Origin: Tolypothrix brevis GSE-NOS-MK-07-07A
Lineage (GTDB): Bacteria > Cyanobacteriota > Cyanobacteriia > Cyanobacteriales > Nostocaceae
Assembly: GCA_019358985.1 (NCBI GenBank)
Contig: JAHHIJ010000011.1
Location: 109,935 to 173,934 of the forward strand
Direction: 5' to 3'
DNA: 64,000 nt
Positions 26,298-34,839 of the stretch are shown in pieces; the first letter of the stretch is position 1, and each line of letters opens with the position of its first letter. A program made the position numbers and the translations under genes. Under the pieces are notes generated by a model, which saw nothing but the letters and a program-made list of their open reading frames with translations, was not told the origin of the DNA and did not search any database.

Positions 26298-26793
26298 GAT
26301 TTTGTTTCTCATTTTTAATGCTTGAGGCAACTAATTTGTTGTGCCTCGTCTGCGTTTCTATTCGTATGTTATTCGGCATTCACTGAGGTGTCAGCTGGTA
26401 AAGTTACACATTCACCTAAACTTTATTAGTTAATTGACTTGTGTAAACCCTAATAGAATAAATACGGTCTAAGGACAACAAAAAATCACATTAATATACG
26501 GTTTTTGTGTAAAAATAAAGTGTGATGGTCTCCAGCTTTTTACAGACTCTTGACAAAGAAATCAAAAGCTTTTCATGAAAAAATGAGTAGGAAACATCAA
26601 GTTGAAAGCAAGCATTGTCTGTCAGCTATTACGAGAGGACATTTTAACTGACTTTCCGTATTTCAGAACTCACACGAACGTAGTAGGTGTATGTAGAGAC
26701 GTAGCAATGCTACGTCTAATCAAGGATTTGGGGCTAAACACCAACGGTATTGGAATATAAGCGTTGAAACGCTTACTACTGTTATTAACGATG
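26298..26793. other. Gene-free region upstream of the PEP-CTERM gene
   Basis: AT-rich upstream DNA. A GTAGAGACG element (GTAGAGACGTAGCAATGC, 26693-26716) is followed by a tail similar to the one after 23825. No gene is seen. Confidence 0.5.
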
Positions 26794-26824
26794 AAAAAAA
26801 TCCCCATCTACTATTAGATGGGGA
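26794..26824 (-). terminator. Rho-independent terminator of the HEAT-repeat gene
   Basis: On the minus strand TCCCCATCTA pairs with TAGATGGGGA over a four-base loop and is followed by seven T. It lies 46 bases beyond the stop codon at 26870. Confidence 0.9.
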
Positions 26825-26869
26825 CTTGAAAGTGCTGCGTTACCAGAGATTGTCCAAACTCATGCTGCC

Positions 26870-27535
26870 TTAAGCTGACTGCAAAGATTTTTTAGCTTCA
26901 GCAGCGATCGCTTCTACCTCATCAGTAGCCAAAGTTTCTAATATAGATTTGGCATCCGCACCACCTAGAAGATTCAAAGATTGCACTAGTCTATAGCGCA
27001 CTTGCCAATCTGGATTACTCGCATAGGGAGCCAATAAGGGAACCGCTTGTACGTCTCCCAACTCGCCAAAAGAACTAATAGCAGCGGTTTTTACTAAGTC
27101 GTTGTCTGAGGAGAGGGCTTCTTTGAGTAGCTCAAACCCTCGCGGATCGCCCAATTCTCCTAATGTAGCGACGATGCTAAATTTTACCAGCCATTCCGGT
27201 GTTGTGCGGTAAACTTGCTGCATATCTTCAAAAGCTGCATGTAGTTTCAGGGCACCCAAACAGTCAGCAGCAGCAGCTTGCACATCAGGTTCAGGATCGT
27301 TGAGCAAGCGATCGCGCAATATATTCAAAGATGCGTCTAAATCTTGTTTGCCCAAAATATCGAACAGACTCACCGCTGAATAGCGCACGCGGGAATTACT
27401 ATCACTAAGCGCACTTTCAGCCAACTCAAAACCAATCCCAGGTTCCAAATTGCGAATTTGATTAACCGCACGCAAGCGATCGCCCAAATCCTCAGAACTA
27501 AGCATTTCCTTAACAGACTCAGGAGTTATACTCAT
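26870..27535 (-). CDS. HEAT-repeat (PBS-lyase-type repeat) protein
   Basis: The start at 27535 (MSITPESVKEMLSSEDLGDR) gives 221 residues; the longer frame upstream reads through heptamer repeats and is unlikely. The protein is built of about five HEAT units of 30 residues, for example DSNSRVRYSAVSLFDILGK, DPEPDVQAAAADCLGALK and NDLVKTAAISSFGELGD. Such repeats form an alpha solenoid for protein binding and in cyanobacteria are found in phycobiliprotein lyases and NblB-like proteins. No catalytic motif is visible, so a scaffold role is inferred. A CBS-domain gene lies 58 bases upstream on the same strand. Confidence 0.82.
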   Translation of the reverse strand: MSITPESVKEMLSSEDLGDRLRAVNQIRNLEPGIGFELAESALSDSNSRVRYSAVSLFDILGKQDLDASLNILRDRLLNDPEPDVQAAAADCLGALKLHAAFEDMQQVYRTTPEWLVKFSIVATLGELGDPRGFELLKEALSSDNDLVKTAAISSFGELGDVQAVPLLAPYASNPDWQVRYRLVQSLNLLGGADAKSILETLATDEVEAIAAEAKKSLQSA

Positions 27536-27544
27536 TGTTGATAA

Positions 27545-27597
27545 TAGATAGTTGATAGTGGATAACCATTGACCATTGACCATTGACCAACAACTAA
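27545..27597. repeat. Short STRR (TTGACCA heptamers)
   Basis: Three tandem TTGACCA-type heptamers (ATTGACCATTGACCATTGAC, from about 27568) occupy the spacer between the CBS and HEAT genes. Confidence 0.75.
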
Positions 27598-28058
27598 TCT
27601 TGACTTGCTGCCATTGCCCGAACAATGTCACCACGGGTAAGGATACCAATTACTTGACCCGATTCGTCAAGCACTGGCAAGCGGTGAACGCTCTTATCGT
27701 GCATAACTCTGGCTGCTTGTGTTAAAGTTTTTTCCGGGGAAATAGTGATGGGGTCTTTGCTCATAACCTCCCCAACGGTTTGCCCCAGTGCTTTATGCAG
27801 GTCACGTTCGTAGGTGGCAGGATTTTGTAAATAGATGACGCTATCGAGAAACATGATGTATGCCGGTGGAGTTACACCAGTTTCTTGCCACATCAAATCC
27901 GTTTCCGAAATAATACCCACCAACTTACCTTTATCATCCACAACAGGTAATCCACTGATGCGTCGTTCTGCCAGAATTTTGATCGCTTCATTCAAGGAAG
28001 TTTCTGACCGGACTACAATCGGGTCATGACTCATCACATCGGCAACGGTTTTCGGCAT
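27594..28058 (-). CDS. CBS-domain pair protein
   Basis: A 154-residue protein made of two CBS domains: TVADVMSHDPIVVRSETSLNE (residues 3-60) and VGEVMSKDPITISPEKTLTQ (about 90-148), with the usual RRISGLPVVDDKGKLVGIISE and KSVHRLPVLDESGQVIGILTR blocks. Stand-alone CBS pairs bind adenosine nucleotides and regulate partner proteins; in photosynthetic organisms some act on redox enzymes. It is probably co-transcribed with the HEAT-repeat gene. The ATG at 28058 is the conserved start (MPKTVADVM). Confidence 0.9.
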   Translation of the reverse strand: MPKTVADVMSHDPIVVRSETSLNEAIKILAERRISGLPVVDDKGKLVGIISETDLMWQETGVTPPAYIMFLDSVIYLQNPATYERDLHKALGQTVGEVMSKDPITISPEKTLTQAARVMHDKSVHRLPVLDESGQVIGILTRGDIVRAMAASQD

Positions 28059-28188
28059 TTGCGGTTGTTAACCTTTTTTTTATCTCTTTAGGTTCATTGT
28101 AGAAAATTACGGGTATTAACCGGACAGCTTAATAGATTGTTACTTGTCAGAATAGTCAATTATCTTTAGATTTTTGGGTGTTGCAGAA

Positions 28189-28317
28189 GAGAAATATGAA
28201 TTAGAGCGATCGCGCTTGTTTTGTCCAAGATGTGCATCAAATCATACTCGTAAGAATGGAAGGCAACAAGGGAAGCAAAATTATATATGTGTTGGTTGTA
28301 AACGTCAGTTCATATAA
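28189..28317 (+). pseudogene. Remnant of an IS1/InsA-like transposase zinc ribbon
   Basis: One frame reads EKYELERSRLFCPRC and then ASNHTRKNGRQQGKQNYICV followed by GCKRQFI and a stop at 28315-28317. The CPRC...C..C pattern with RKNG and QNYICVGCKRQF is the N-terminal zinc ribbon of IS1-family InsA-type proteins. No start codon, catalytic part or terminal repeats were found, so this is a decayed fragment between the CBS and tatA genes. Confidence 0.7.
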
Positions 28318-28421
28318 TGGTTAAACAACGACTAAAAGCTTCAAAAAACTACTCGTTAGTTGAATGGCTAGCTTTAAAGAAGTTTTGTCAAGTTTTGTAT
28401 AGCAGTTGACAGGAGACGCGT

Positions 28422-28604
28422 ATGTTTGGACTCGGATGGACGGAAGTGGCTGTAATCGCTATAGTTGCTATTTTAATTTTTGGACCCAAAAAAATTCCGG
28501 AACTAGGAAGCGCACTGGGCAAAACCCTCAGAGGGTTTAAAGAGGAAATGAAAAATCCCAGTGATGAAACTAGTCCGGAAGAAAAAGAAGATGTTAAAAG
28601 TTAG
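28422..28604 (+). CDS. tatA: Twin-arginine translocase subunit TatA/TatE
   Basis: A 60-residue protein with one N-terminal membrane helix (MFGLGWTEVAVIAIVAILIF), the FGPKKIPELGSALGKTL amphipathic helix that follows the hinge, and a charged tail ending EEKEDVKS. This is the complete TatA/E form, which assembles the pore of the Tat pathway for folded proteins. AGGAGA lies close upstream of the ATG. No tatC is nearby. A likely substrate encoded in this window is the Tat-signal protein at 40058. Confidence 0.93.
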   Translation: MFGLGWTEVAVIAIVAILIFGPKKIPELGSALGKTLRGFKEEMKNPSDETSPEEKEDVKS

Positions 28605-28676
28605 GAGTCAACAGTCAAGGGTCAATGTTTTGATTATGGACTATTGACTTTTTCACTTTTTAACTGATTACACACC

Positions 28677-31367
28677 TCATAACAGTTTATTTAACACAGA
28701 GATTTGGGAATCTACAAGATTAGTTGTAGTATTTGGTTGATGCAACTCCTCTTTAACTAGACCGCGCAGTTTAATTAACTTAATAGCGCGGCTGACACTT
28801 TCTGGTAAAATTACCACCAAACTGTTATCGGGAGCCATATCTAAAGCTTTGTTAATTGCTTGCGCTTCGTCCATAACAACTTCATAGCGGCAATTAGGCT
28901 TGACTTGGGTGATACCTTGGGTAATCAAACTCGCAGCCGAACCTCGTGGACGCCCCCTTGTGTCATCATCTTCTTTAACGATGATGTAGTCGAAAATATC
29001 TGCTGACAGTTTACCTAAAGTAACAAAATCTTCGTCACGGCGATCGCCTGGTCCTCCAATTACGCCAATTCGCTGTCCTGTACTCCAGTTGCGGACAAAT
29101 GAACCCACAGCTTGATAACTAGCCGCGTTATGGGCATAATCTACCAAAGCGTGGTGATTCCCCAAATTAAACAAATTCATTCGTCCTGGGGTTTGACTCT
29201 CAGAAGCGCGGAAGGTTTTTAACCCAGCACGAATCTGTTCAATTGTCACATTTTGCACAAACGCCGCCAAACAAGCTGCTAAAGCATTAGCAATCATAAA
29301 CGGCGCACGTCCACCCATTGTCAAAGGTATATTTTCTGCCCTTTCGATGCGGTGCGTCCAATCGCCTTTGACTATTGACAAATAGCCATTTTCATAAACT
29401 GCTGCAACTCCACCCTTTTGGATGTGCTTTTGCACCAAATCTGAATCTGGGTTCATGGTGAAGTAAGCAATATTCGCTTTGGTTTTTTCTGCCATCGCTG
29501 CAACTCGCGCATCATCGGCGTTGAGTACTGCATAGCCATCAGGATACACAGATTCGGCTACCACACACTTCAGATTTGCCAATTGGTCAATAGTATCAAT
29601 GTCGCCTATGCCTAAATGATCGGCGGCAACATTTAATACCACACCTACATTTGCCGATTCAAAACCCAGCCCTGAGCGGAGAAGACCGCCGCGAGCGGTT
29701 TCCAGCACTGCTACTTCTACAGTTGCGTCTTGCAAAATTAACTGAGCGCTTTGGGGACCTGTATTGTCTCCCGTTTCCACTAAGTAATCACCGATATAAG
29801 TTCCATCTGTAGTTGTATAACCTACAACTTTTTTGGTTTGCTTATAAATGTGTGCTAACAGGCGAGTAGTGGTGGTTTTGCCGTTTGTACCCGTCACAGT
29901 GAGGATGGGAATGGTGCTGGCTTGGTCGTTAGGAAACAGCATATCCATCACCGCGCCGGCAACGTTACGTGGGATGCCAACGCTGGGGGCAACGTGCATC
30001 CGGAAACCAGGGGCAGCGTTCACTTCGACAATCACGCCATCAACTTCGCGCAAAGGACGGCTAATATCGGTGGTAACAACATCAAGTCCGCCGATATCCA
30101 AACCGATAATTTTGACTACCCGTTGTGCTAGCCAAACGGTTTCTGGGTGGATTTCGTCGGTGCGGTCTACAGCAATACCACCTGTACTTAGGTTAGCAGT
30201 TGCCCGTAGATAACACATTTCACCTTTATTTGGCACGCTGTTAAGAGTGTAGCCTTGCCTTTCGAGTAGCTGATAACTGTTGCGGTCTAGTTCAATTTTT
30301 GTCAGGACATTATCATGTCCTTCGCCGCGATTCGGGTCTTGGTTAGTTTCGTCAATTAGTTCGGCTACGGTTGATCTGCCATTACCAACTACATGAGCAG
30401 GCACGCGTTCCGCTACTGCTACGACTTTACCATTTACCACGAGTACTCGATGGTCGCGACCGACATAATAGCGCTCAAGAATGATCGAGCGGGAAACTTG
30501 TCTTGCGGCATCGTAAGCGGCTGAAGCTTCTTCTTTGGTGCGGATATCAATGGTGATCCCGCGTCCATGATTGCCATCTAGAGGCTTGATGACGATGGGA
30601 AAGCCGCCAACGAGTTCAATAGCTTCATCCAAATCGTCCAAGAAGTTGATTACCGTCCCTCTGGGAACTGGCACCCCCGACGCCGCTAAGATGCGTTTGG
30701 TGGCTTCTTTATCCCCAGCGAGTTCTACCCCCAGAACGCTGGTATTATCAGTCATTGTGGCTTGCATCCGCTTTTGATTGGCACCGTAGCCCAACTGAAT
30801 CAAAAAGCGTGCCGACAGAGACATCCAGGGAATGCCTCTTTTTTCGGCTTCTTTGATAATTGCTTCTGTTGAAGGTCCCAAGGAAGCATCACGCCACAAT
30901 TCTTTTAAGTCTTGTAAGTCTTGGTCTAATTCCGCTTTAGGATAGCGACCTCGATCAATAATGCTTTGGCACAATCGCACTGCTGCGCGTGCTGCATAGC
31001 GTCCGGCTTCTTCATTCAGGTATTCAATTACCACCTGGTAAACCCCAGGTGTGGCGGTTTCGCGAGTCCGACCAAAGCCTACCTGCATTCCGGATAATTC
31101 CTGGAGTTCTAAGGCTACGTGTTCGGCGATGTGACCCATCATGGTGCCTTCGCGAACCCGTAACAAAAAGCCACCACGACAGCCAGGGGAGCAATAATGA
31201 CCCTCCAAACTTGGCAGTGCCTCAACTAATCCTTCATAGAAGCCAGGAATTTCATTCGAGGGCGTCTCGGCGAGATTTTCCAAGTCGAGGCGCATGACTA
31301 TGAGCTTGTGGCGTCGAATGCTCCAGTAATTGGGGCCGCGTAATGTCTGGATCTTGAGGATTCTCAT
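28677..31367 (-). CDS. cphA: Cyanophycin synthetase
   Basis: Start at ATG 31367 (MRILKIQTLRGPNYWS, 896 residues), the conserved N-terminus; ten extra upstream residues are unlikely. It polymerises aspartate and arginine into cyanophycin. Residues about 1-160 are the N-terminal domain; about 165-470 form the ATP-grasp domain (VPVPRGTVI, FPIVIKPLDGNHGRGITIDI, EVNAAPGFRMH); about 480-896 form the Mur-ligase-like domain with TVTGTNGKTTTTRLLAH, ETARGGLLRSGLGF and DYAHN. All expected motifs are present and the length is typical. cphB lies 181 bases upstream on the same strand, the usual cphBA order. Confidence 0.97.
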   Translation of the reverse strand: MRILKIQTLRGPNYWSIRRHKLIVMRLDLENLAETPSNEIPGFYEGLVEALPSLEGHYCSPGCRGGFLLRVREGTMMGHIAEHVALELQELSGMQVGFGRTRETATPGVYQVVIEYLNEEAGRYAARAAVRLCQSIIDRGRYPKAELDQDLQDLKELWRDASLGPSTEAIIKEAEKRGIPWMSLSARFLIQLGYGANQKRMQATMTDNTSVLGVELAGDKEATKRILAASGVPVPRGTVINFLDDLDEAIELVGGFPIVIKPLDGNHGRGITIDIRTKEEASAAYDAARQVSRSIILERYYVGRDHRVLVVNGKVVAVAERVPAHVVGNGRSTVAELIDETNQDPNRGEGHDNVLTKIELDRNSYQLLERQGYTLNSVPNKGEMCYLRATANLSTGGIAVDRTDEIHPETVWLAQRVVKIIGLDIGGLDVVTTDISRPLREVDGVIVEVNAAPGFRMHVAPSVGIPRNVAGAVMDMLFPNDQASTIPILTVTGTNGKTTTTRLLAHIYKQTKKVVGYTTTDGTYIGDYLVETGDNTGPQSAQLILQDATVEVAVLETARGGLLRSGLGFESANVGVVLNVAADHLGIGDIDTIDQLANLKCVVAESVYPDGYAVLNADDARVAAMAEKTKANIAYFTMNPDSDLVQKHIQKGGVAAVYENGYLSIVKGDWTHRIERAENIPLTMGGRAPFMIANALAACLAAFVQNVTIEQIRAGLKTFRASESQTPGRMNLFNLGNHHALVDYAHNAASYQAVGSFVRNWSTGQRIGVIGGPGDRRDEDFVTLGKLSADIFDYIIVKEDDDTRGRPRGSAASLITQGITQVKPNCRYEVVMDEAQAINKALDMAPDNSLVVILPESVSRAIKLIKLRGLVKEELHQPNTTTNLVDSQISVLNKLL

Positions 31368-31430
31368 GGGAATAGGTAGATGGAGATTCGGAACCAAAAT
31401 TCTAGTTTTTTACTAGTTTCATACTGGAAT

Positions 31431-31519
31431 TGACCGCTAAACTGTTCATGACAAACAGTTTTTTCTTTTTACATGGTATGATTTTTATTTTCTCCAGCTA
31501 GCGAGAAATTAGCGGTCAA
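31431..31519. promoter_or_regulatory. Inverted repeat in the cphB-cphA spacer
   Basis: TTGACCGCTAA (31431-31441) is exactly inverted at TTAGCGGTCAA (31509-31519), 67 bases apart, between cphB and cphA. Just inside the left copy is a second short hairpin, ACTGTT with AACAGT, followed on the plus strand by T residues. The pair could be an operator or the ends of a small insertion. Confidence 0.45.
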
Positions 31520-31525
31520 CACAGT

Positions 31526-31539
31526 GTAAATAAAGTTAC
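31526..31539. promoter_or_regulatory. Candidate NtcA-binding site upstream of cphA
   Basis: GTAAATAAAGTTAC fits GTA-N8-TAC, the NtcA consensus, and lies about 160 bases before the cphA start and 10 bases past the cphB stop. Cyanophycin genes are known to respond to nitrogen status. A properly spaced TAN3T box 22 bases on was not found, and the consensus is short enough to occur by chance. Confidence 0.35.
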
Positions 31540-31548
31540 TCTATTCCG

Positions 31549-32412
31549 TCAGCTGGAAATACGGTGTACAGCGGGAAGGACGGTGCGTTGGTAGAGGTGG
31601 AAGCGATCGCCATGACTGAGGATATGCAGTCGTAAATTATGTGCCGTAAGCGGTTCTGAAGCTCCCACATGGGGTTCGTTGGTGTGTGTCACTTCTGTGG
31701 GATCGACAATTGTCACACTGCCTTTGCCCATAGCTTGCAGCCAACCATCCCTTTCAAACATGGCACAAGTATCTTCATCAATACCAATACCGAGGCGATC
31801 AGGATGTGCGGCGATCGCACTAATTAACCTTCCCATCCGATTACGATTGTGAAAGTGTTGATCGACAATCACCTCAGGGATAAATCCCAAGCCTGTTGCC
31901 ATATCAACTAGAGAACGTTTTGGTGTCTCACCACTACCACCGCCTGCAATCATATGATGCCCCATGACTGCTGCTCCTGCGGAAGTACCTGCTAAGGTTA
32001 GCTGCCCTGCCCTCACTCGTTGCCTGATAATTTCCATCGCTGGCGTATCCGCCAACACACCACACAGGCGCAATTGATCCCCCCCCGTCAAAAATACCCC
32101 GCTACAGGCTTCTAAGGATGCTTTTGTTTCGGCGTTTTCACACTGATCCCGTTCCCGAATGTCTAATATCTCAACCTTTTTAGCACCCATTTCTTCAAAA
32201 ATCCGGGTATACCGACCACCAATGATGGCAGGTTCGCGAGAGGCTGATGGAATTATTGTAATATAGCCATTGCTAGCACCGGCGCGTCCAAAAAAAGTTC
32301 TGAGGATTTCACGTCCGTGAACTTTGTCTTCTGCGCCTCCGATAACTAGAACGGCGGTCTTAGTTGCTTGAGGTGTCCTCATTTCCAGCGATTTAGCTTT
32401 TAATTGCGGCAT
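31549..32412 (-). CDS. cphB: Cyanophycinase
   Basis: ATG at 32412 with GGAGA upstream gives 287 residues (MPQLKAKSLEMRTPQATKTA). It is a serine exopeptidase of the S51 family that cuts cyanophycin to beta-Asp-Arg dipeptides. The nucleophile is the Ser in AGTSAGAAVMG (about residue 134), with VIDQHFHNRNRMGRL and the GIDEDTCAMF block typical of the enzyme. It is directly upstream of cphA on the same strand, so storage and breakdown enzymes are encoded together. Confidence 0.96.
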   Translation of the reverse strand: MPQLKAKSLEMRTPQATKTAVLVIGGAEDKVHGREILRTFFGRAGASNGYITIIPSASREPAIIGGRYTRIFEEMGAKKVEILDIRERDQCENAETKASLEACSGVFLTGGDQLRLCGVLADTPAMEIIRQRVRAGQLTLAGTSAGAAVMGHHMIAGGGSGETPKRSLVDMATGLGFIPEVIVDQHFHNRNRMGRLISAIAAHPDRLGIGIDEDTCAMFERDGWLQAMGKGSVTIVDPTEVTHTNEPHVGASEPLTAHNLRLHILSHGDRFHLYQRTVLPAVHRISS

Positions 32413-33083
32413 TGTGTTTCTCCTGTCAACAACTTCGGGTGAATAAAACAAGGTTCAGTATTTGTGATGAGGTTCCCGCTTCGCTTCAAAGGAGGACACT
32501 TCAACAAACGCTCTTGTGGGGGCTTTTGTGTGAAACTTTGTCCTGTTGCTTCATCTGGTAGACAAGTCCTGAAGGTAGGGAGAAATTGATGCTTCCTTCA
32601 GTGCCTGTGTCTTACTTCAACGAGCGCTTTTAGTCCCTTGCCGTTTCCAGAGCGCAAAGAAGAGCGTTTTTTACCTGTCTTAATTTTCCAGACTGGCTAA
32701 ATACTGCTTCGGGAAAGCAAGTGTTCACACGCTTTTTTCTGAGACTGCCTTGATGCATCCGGTAGAAGTTGTTAACTTGCTTCGATTATTAATTTAAATG
32801 TAGTTGTCACAATATTTAAACATAAATTAAGTAATTAGAAAAACTTTTGCTGGTGCAGAAAATCCAATATTGTCTGGTACTTTTAGATACTATTGATGAA
32901 GCTCCATAAGTCTTTGACGCAACATCAGTCGAAAAAAAGGGCAAGGGGTAAGGGGTAAGGAGGGAGAAAAGTGAACAATAAAGATAAAATTTTTTTATTC
33001 CTTTCCCCTTTCCCCTTTCCCCTTTTCCCCTCTTTTCTCCAGACATGCCAATTTAAGATTAGTGTCCTTGAATACGAATTACT
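32413..33083. other. Long divergent region between cphB and trmD
   Basis: No gene is supported. The DNA between 32490 and 32800 has recurring motifs such as CTTCAACAAACGCTC / CTTCAACGAGCGCTT but no protein frame. At about 32939-33045 a purine tract (repeats of GGGGTAAG) is followed by a pyrimidine tract (repeats of CCCCTTT), a potential fold-back like that at 1131-1242. Confidence 0.45.
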
Positions 33084-33767
33084 GTGCGCTTTGATATAGT
33101 TACCCTATTTCCTGACTCGTTTATTTCTGTTCTCAGTTCTGGGCTGCTGAGTAAAGCCTTAGCCAAAAAAATTGCCGAAATTAATTTGGTTAATCCACGA
33201 GACTTTACCACCGACAAGCACCGAAAGGTGGATGATGAACCATATGGCGGTGGAGTGGGAATGCTGATGAAGCCAGAACCGATTTTTAAGGCTGTGGAGT
33301 CGCTGCCGATTTTACCTCGCAGAGAGATTATTTTGATGAGTCCTCAAGGTCAAACGATAAATCAACCACTTTTACGAGAACTGGTGACAAATTATGACCA
33401 GTTAATTGTCATTTGTGGACATTATGAAGGAGTAGATGAGCGTGTGCAGCATTTAGTTACCCGCGAGGTTTCTTTGGGTGATTTTGTTCTGACTGGTGGA
33501 GAAATTCCCGCAATGGCTTTGATTAATGGCGTAATGCGGCTGATTCCCGGAACTGTGGGTAAAGCCGAGTCTTTACAATCAGAAAGTTTTGAGGAAGGAT
33601 TATTAGACTATCCCCAGTATACCCGTCCGGCAAATTTTCGCGGCTGGAAAGTCCCTGATGTGTTACTTAGCGGTAATCATGCTGCCATCGCTAAATGGCG
33701 TTATCAGCAACAAGTTGCCAGAACACGCTTACGGCGTCCTGATTTGTTGAAAGAGCAGGGGACATGA
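33084..33767 (+). CDS. trmD: tRNA (guanine-N1)-methyltransferase
   Basis: A 227-residue SPOUT enzyme that methylates G37 of tRNAs and prevents frameshifting. The GTG start is required for the conserved N-terminus MRFDIVTLFPDSF. Trefoil-knot motifs: PYGGGVGMLMKPEP, SPQGQTINQPL, ICGHYEGVDERV, and LGDFVLTGGEIPAM followed by RLIPG. The C-terminal region DYPQYTRP and HAAIAKWR completes the family signature. ispF follows after 50 bases, so the two may be co-transcribed. Confidence 0.97.
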   Translation: MRFDIVTLFPDSFISVLSSGLLSKALAKKIAEINLVNPRDFTTDKHRKVDDEPYGGGVGMLMKPEPIFKAVESLPILPRREIILMSPQGQTINQPLLRELVTNYDQLIVICGHYEGVDERVQHLVTREVSLGDFVLTGGEIPAMALINGVMRLIPGTVGKAESLQSESFEEGLLDYPQYTRPANFRGWKVPDVLLSGNHAAIAKWRYQQQVARTRLRRPDLLKEQGT

Positions 33768-33817
33768 GGGGACAAGGGGGATAAGGGGACAATGCCTATC
33801 AACTAACAACGAAACAA

Positions 33818-34297
33818 ATGACTAATATTCGCATTGGTAACGGTTATGATATTCACCGACTGGTGAGCGATCGCACTTTGATTTTGGGAGGTGTTAAGAT
33901 TCCTCACGAAGTTGGTTTGTTGGGACATAGTGATGCTGATGTTTTGACCCACGCGATTATGGACGCAATGTTGGGTGCTTTGTCTTTGGGGGATATTGGA
34001 CATTATTTCCCCCCTAGCGATGCTCAATGGGCGGGGGCTGATAGCTTAATGTTATTAGCTAAGGTACATCAACTGATATGCGATCGCGGTTGGCAAATTG
34101 GCAATATTGATTCGGTAGTAGTCGCAGAACGTCCAAAGTTAAAACCGCATATTGATCAAATGCGCGACAAACTAGCAGGTGTTTTACAACTTTCACCAAA
34201 TCAAGTTGGTATCAAAGCCACAACTAACGAAAAATTAGGTCCTGTAGGACGCGAAGAAGGTATTTGTGCTTATGCTGTTGTTTTGCTCTTTTGCTGA
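33818..34297 (+). CDS. ispF: 2-C-methyl-D-erythritol 2,4-cyclodiphosphate synthase
   Basis: A 159-residue enzyme of the MEP isoprenoid pathway. The N-terminus [16 protein letters not shown] carries the zinc ligands (D-x-H), followed by [23 protein letters not shown], the signature [10 protein letters not shown], and the C-terminal [17 protein letters not shown]. Length and all motifs are complete. It supplies precursors for carotenoids, phytol and quinones. It lies immediately after trmD on the same strand. Confidence 0.97.
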   Translation: MTNIRIGNGYDIHRLVSDRTLILGGVKIPHEVGLLGHSDADVLTHAIMDAMLGALSLGDIGHYFPPSDAQWAGADSLMLLAKVHQLICDRGWQIGNIDSVVVAERPKLKPHIDQMRDKLAGVLQLSPNQVGIKATTNEKLGPVGREEGICAYAVVLLFC

Positions 34298-34374
34298 GTA
34301 ACTTTTCTCAGCTTTGCTTAATAATAGAGTGCGATCGTACACAATAAACCTAAACTTGTTAGGAAATAAGAGCA

Positions 34375-34836
34375 ATGCTAGCTATAAACTTAGAATCAGA
34401 AGTAGAACGTCCTGATTTTGTGGCATTAGACAAAGAAGGGCAAATTATTCTCATAGCTGAAGTTAAAGGTAATCCATTTGATTCCAATAGAGAAAAGACA
34501 AAAGAAAATGCTATCTGGCAAATTATTGAGTTTTTGCAAGCTGAGAAATTCCTAATTCCCTTTGCTATGTTTGTTGACTTGGAAAATGTTTTAGTTTTTC
34601 GATGGGATGGTTCCAATTTATTAGAAGTTCTTAATCTTAATACTGCCGATGTGCTGAGTCATTACGAGCCAGAATTTCATCAAAAACAAATTTTTCATCT
34701 TTATCTCGCAGGTTTAACAGAAGCCTGGATAAGTGATTTTTGCTATCACTGGAAGTCAGAAATTCCCCCAGGATCAAAGGAGATGACAAAAATAGGTTTG
34801 TCACAGTTATTAGAAGATGGACTTACTCAGCCTTAG
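34375..34836 (+). CDS. PD-(D/E)XK nuclease-fold-like protein, first gene of a pair
   Basis: A 153-residue protein not recognised by name. It has a compact PD-ExK pattern: Pro13-Asp14 in VERPDFVALD and Glu29-Val-Lys31 in ILIAEVKGNP, followed by a helix (KENAIWQIIEFLQAEKFL) and a strand (IPFAMFVDLENVLVFRW). This is the arrangement of restriction-like nucleases, but the protein is small. GGAAATAAGAG precedes the ATG. The next gene starts three bases after the stop, so the pair is very probably translated together. The role is inferred only: a nucleic-acid-acting cassette, maybe toxin/antitoxin or defence. Confidence 0.6.
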   Translation: MLAINLESEVERPDFVALDKEGQIILIAEVKGNPFDSNREKTKENAIWQIIEFLQAEKFLIPFAMFVDLENVLVFRWDGSNLLEVLNLNTADVLSHYEPEFHQKQIFHLYLAGLTEAWISDFCYHWKSEIPPGSKEMTKIGLSQLLEDGLTQP

Positions 34837-34839
34837 GTA

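Noticed and set aside
29848..31297. Plus-strand frames opposite cphA
   Set aside because: The cphA gene has all catalytic motifs in one frame; the opposite frames have low-complexity Ser/Thr composition without domains.
32816..33046. Minus-strand frame of 76 codons
   Set aside because: It translates a purine/pyrimidine tract and has Lys/Gly-rich low complexity; not a gene.
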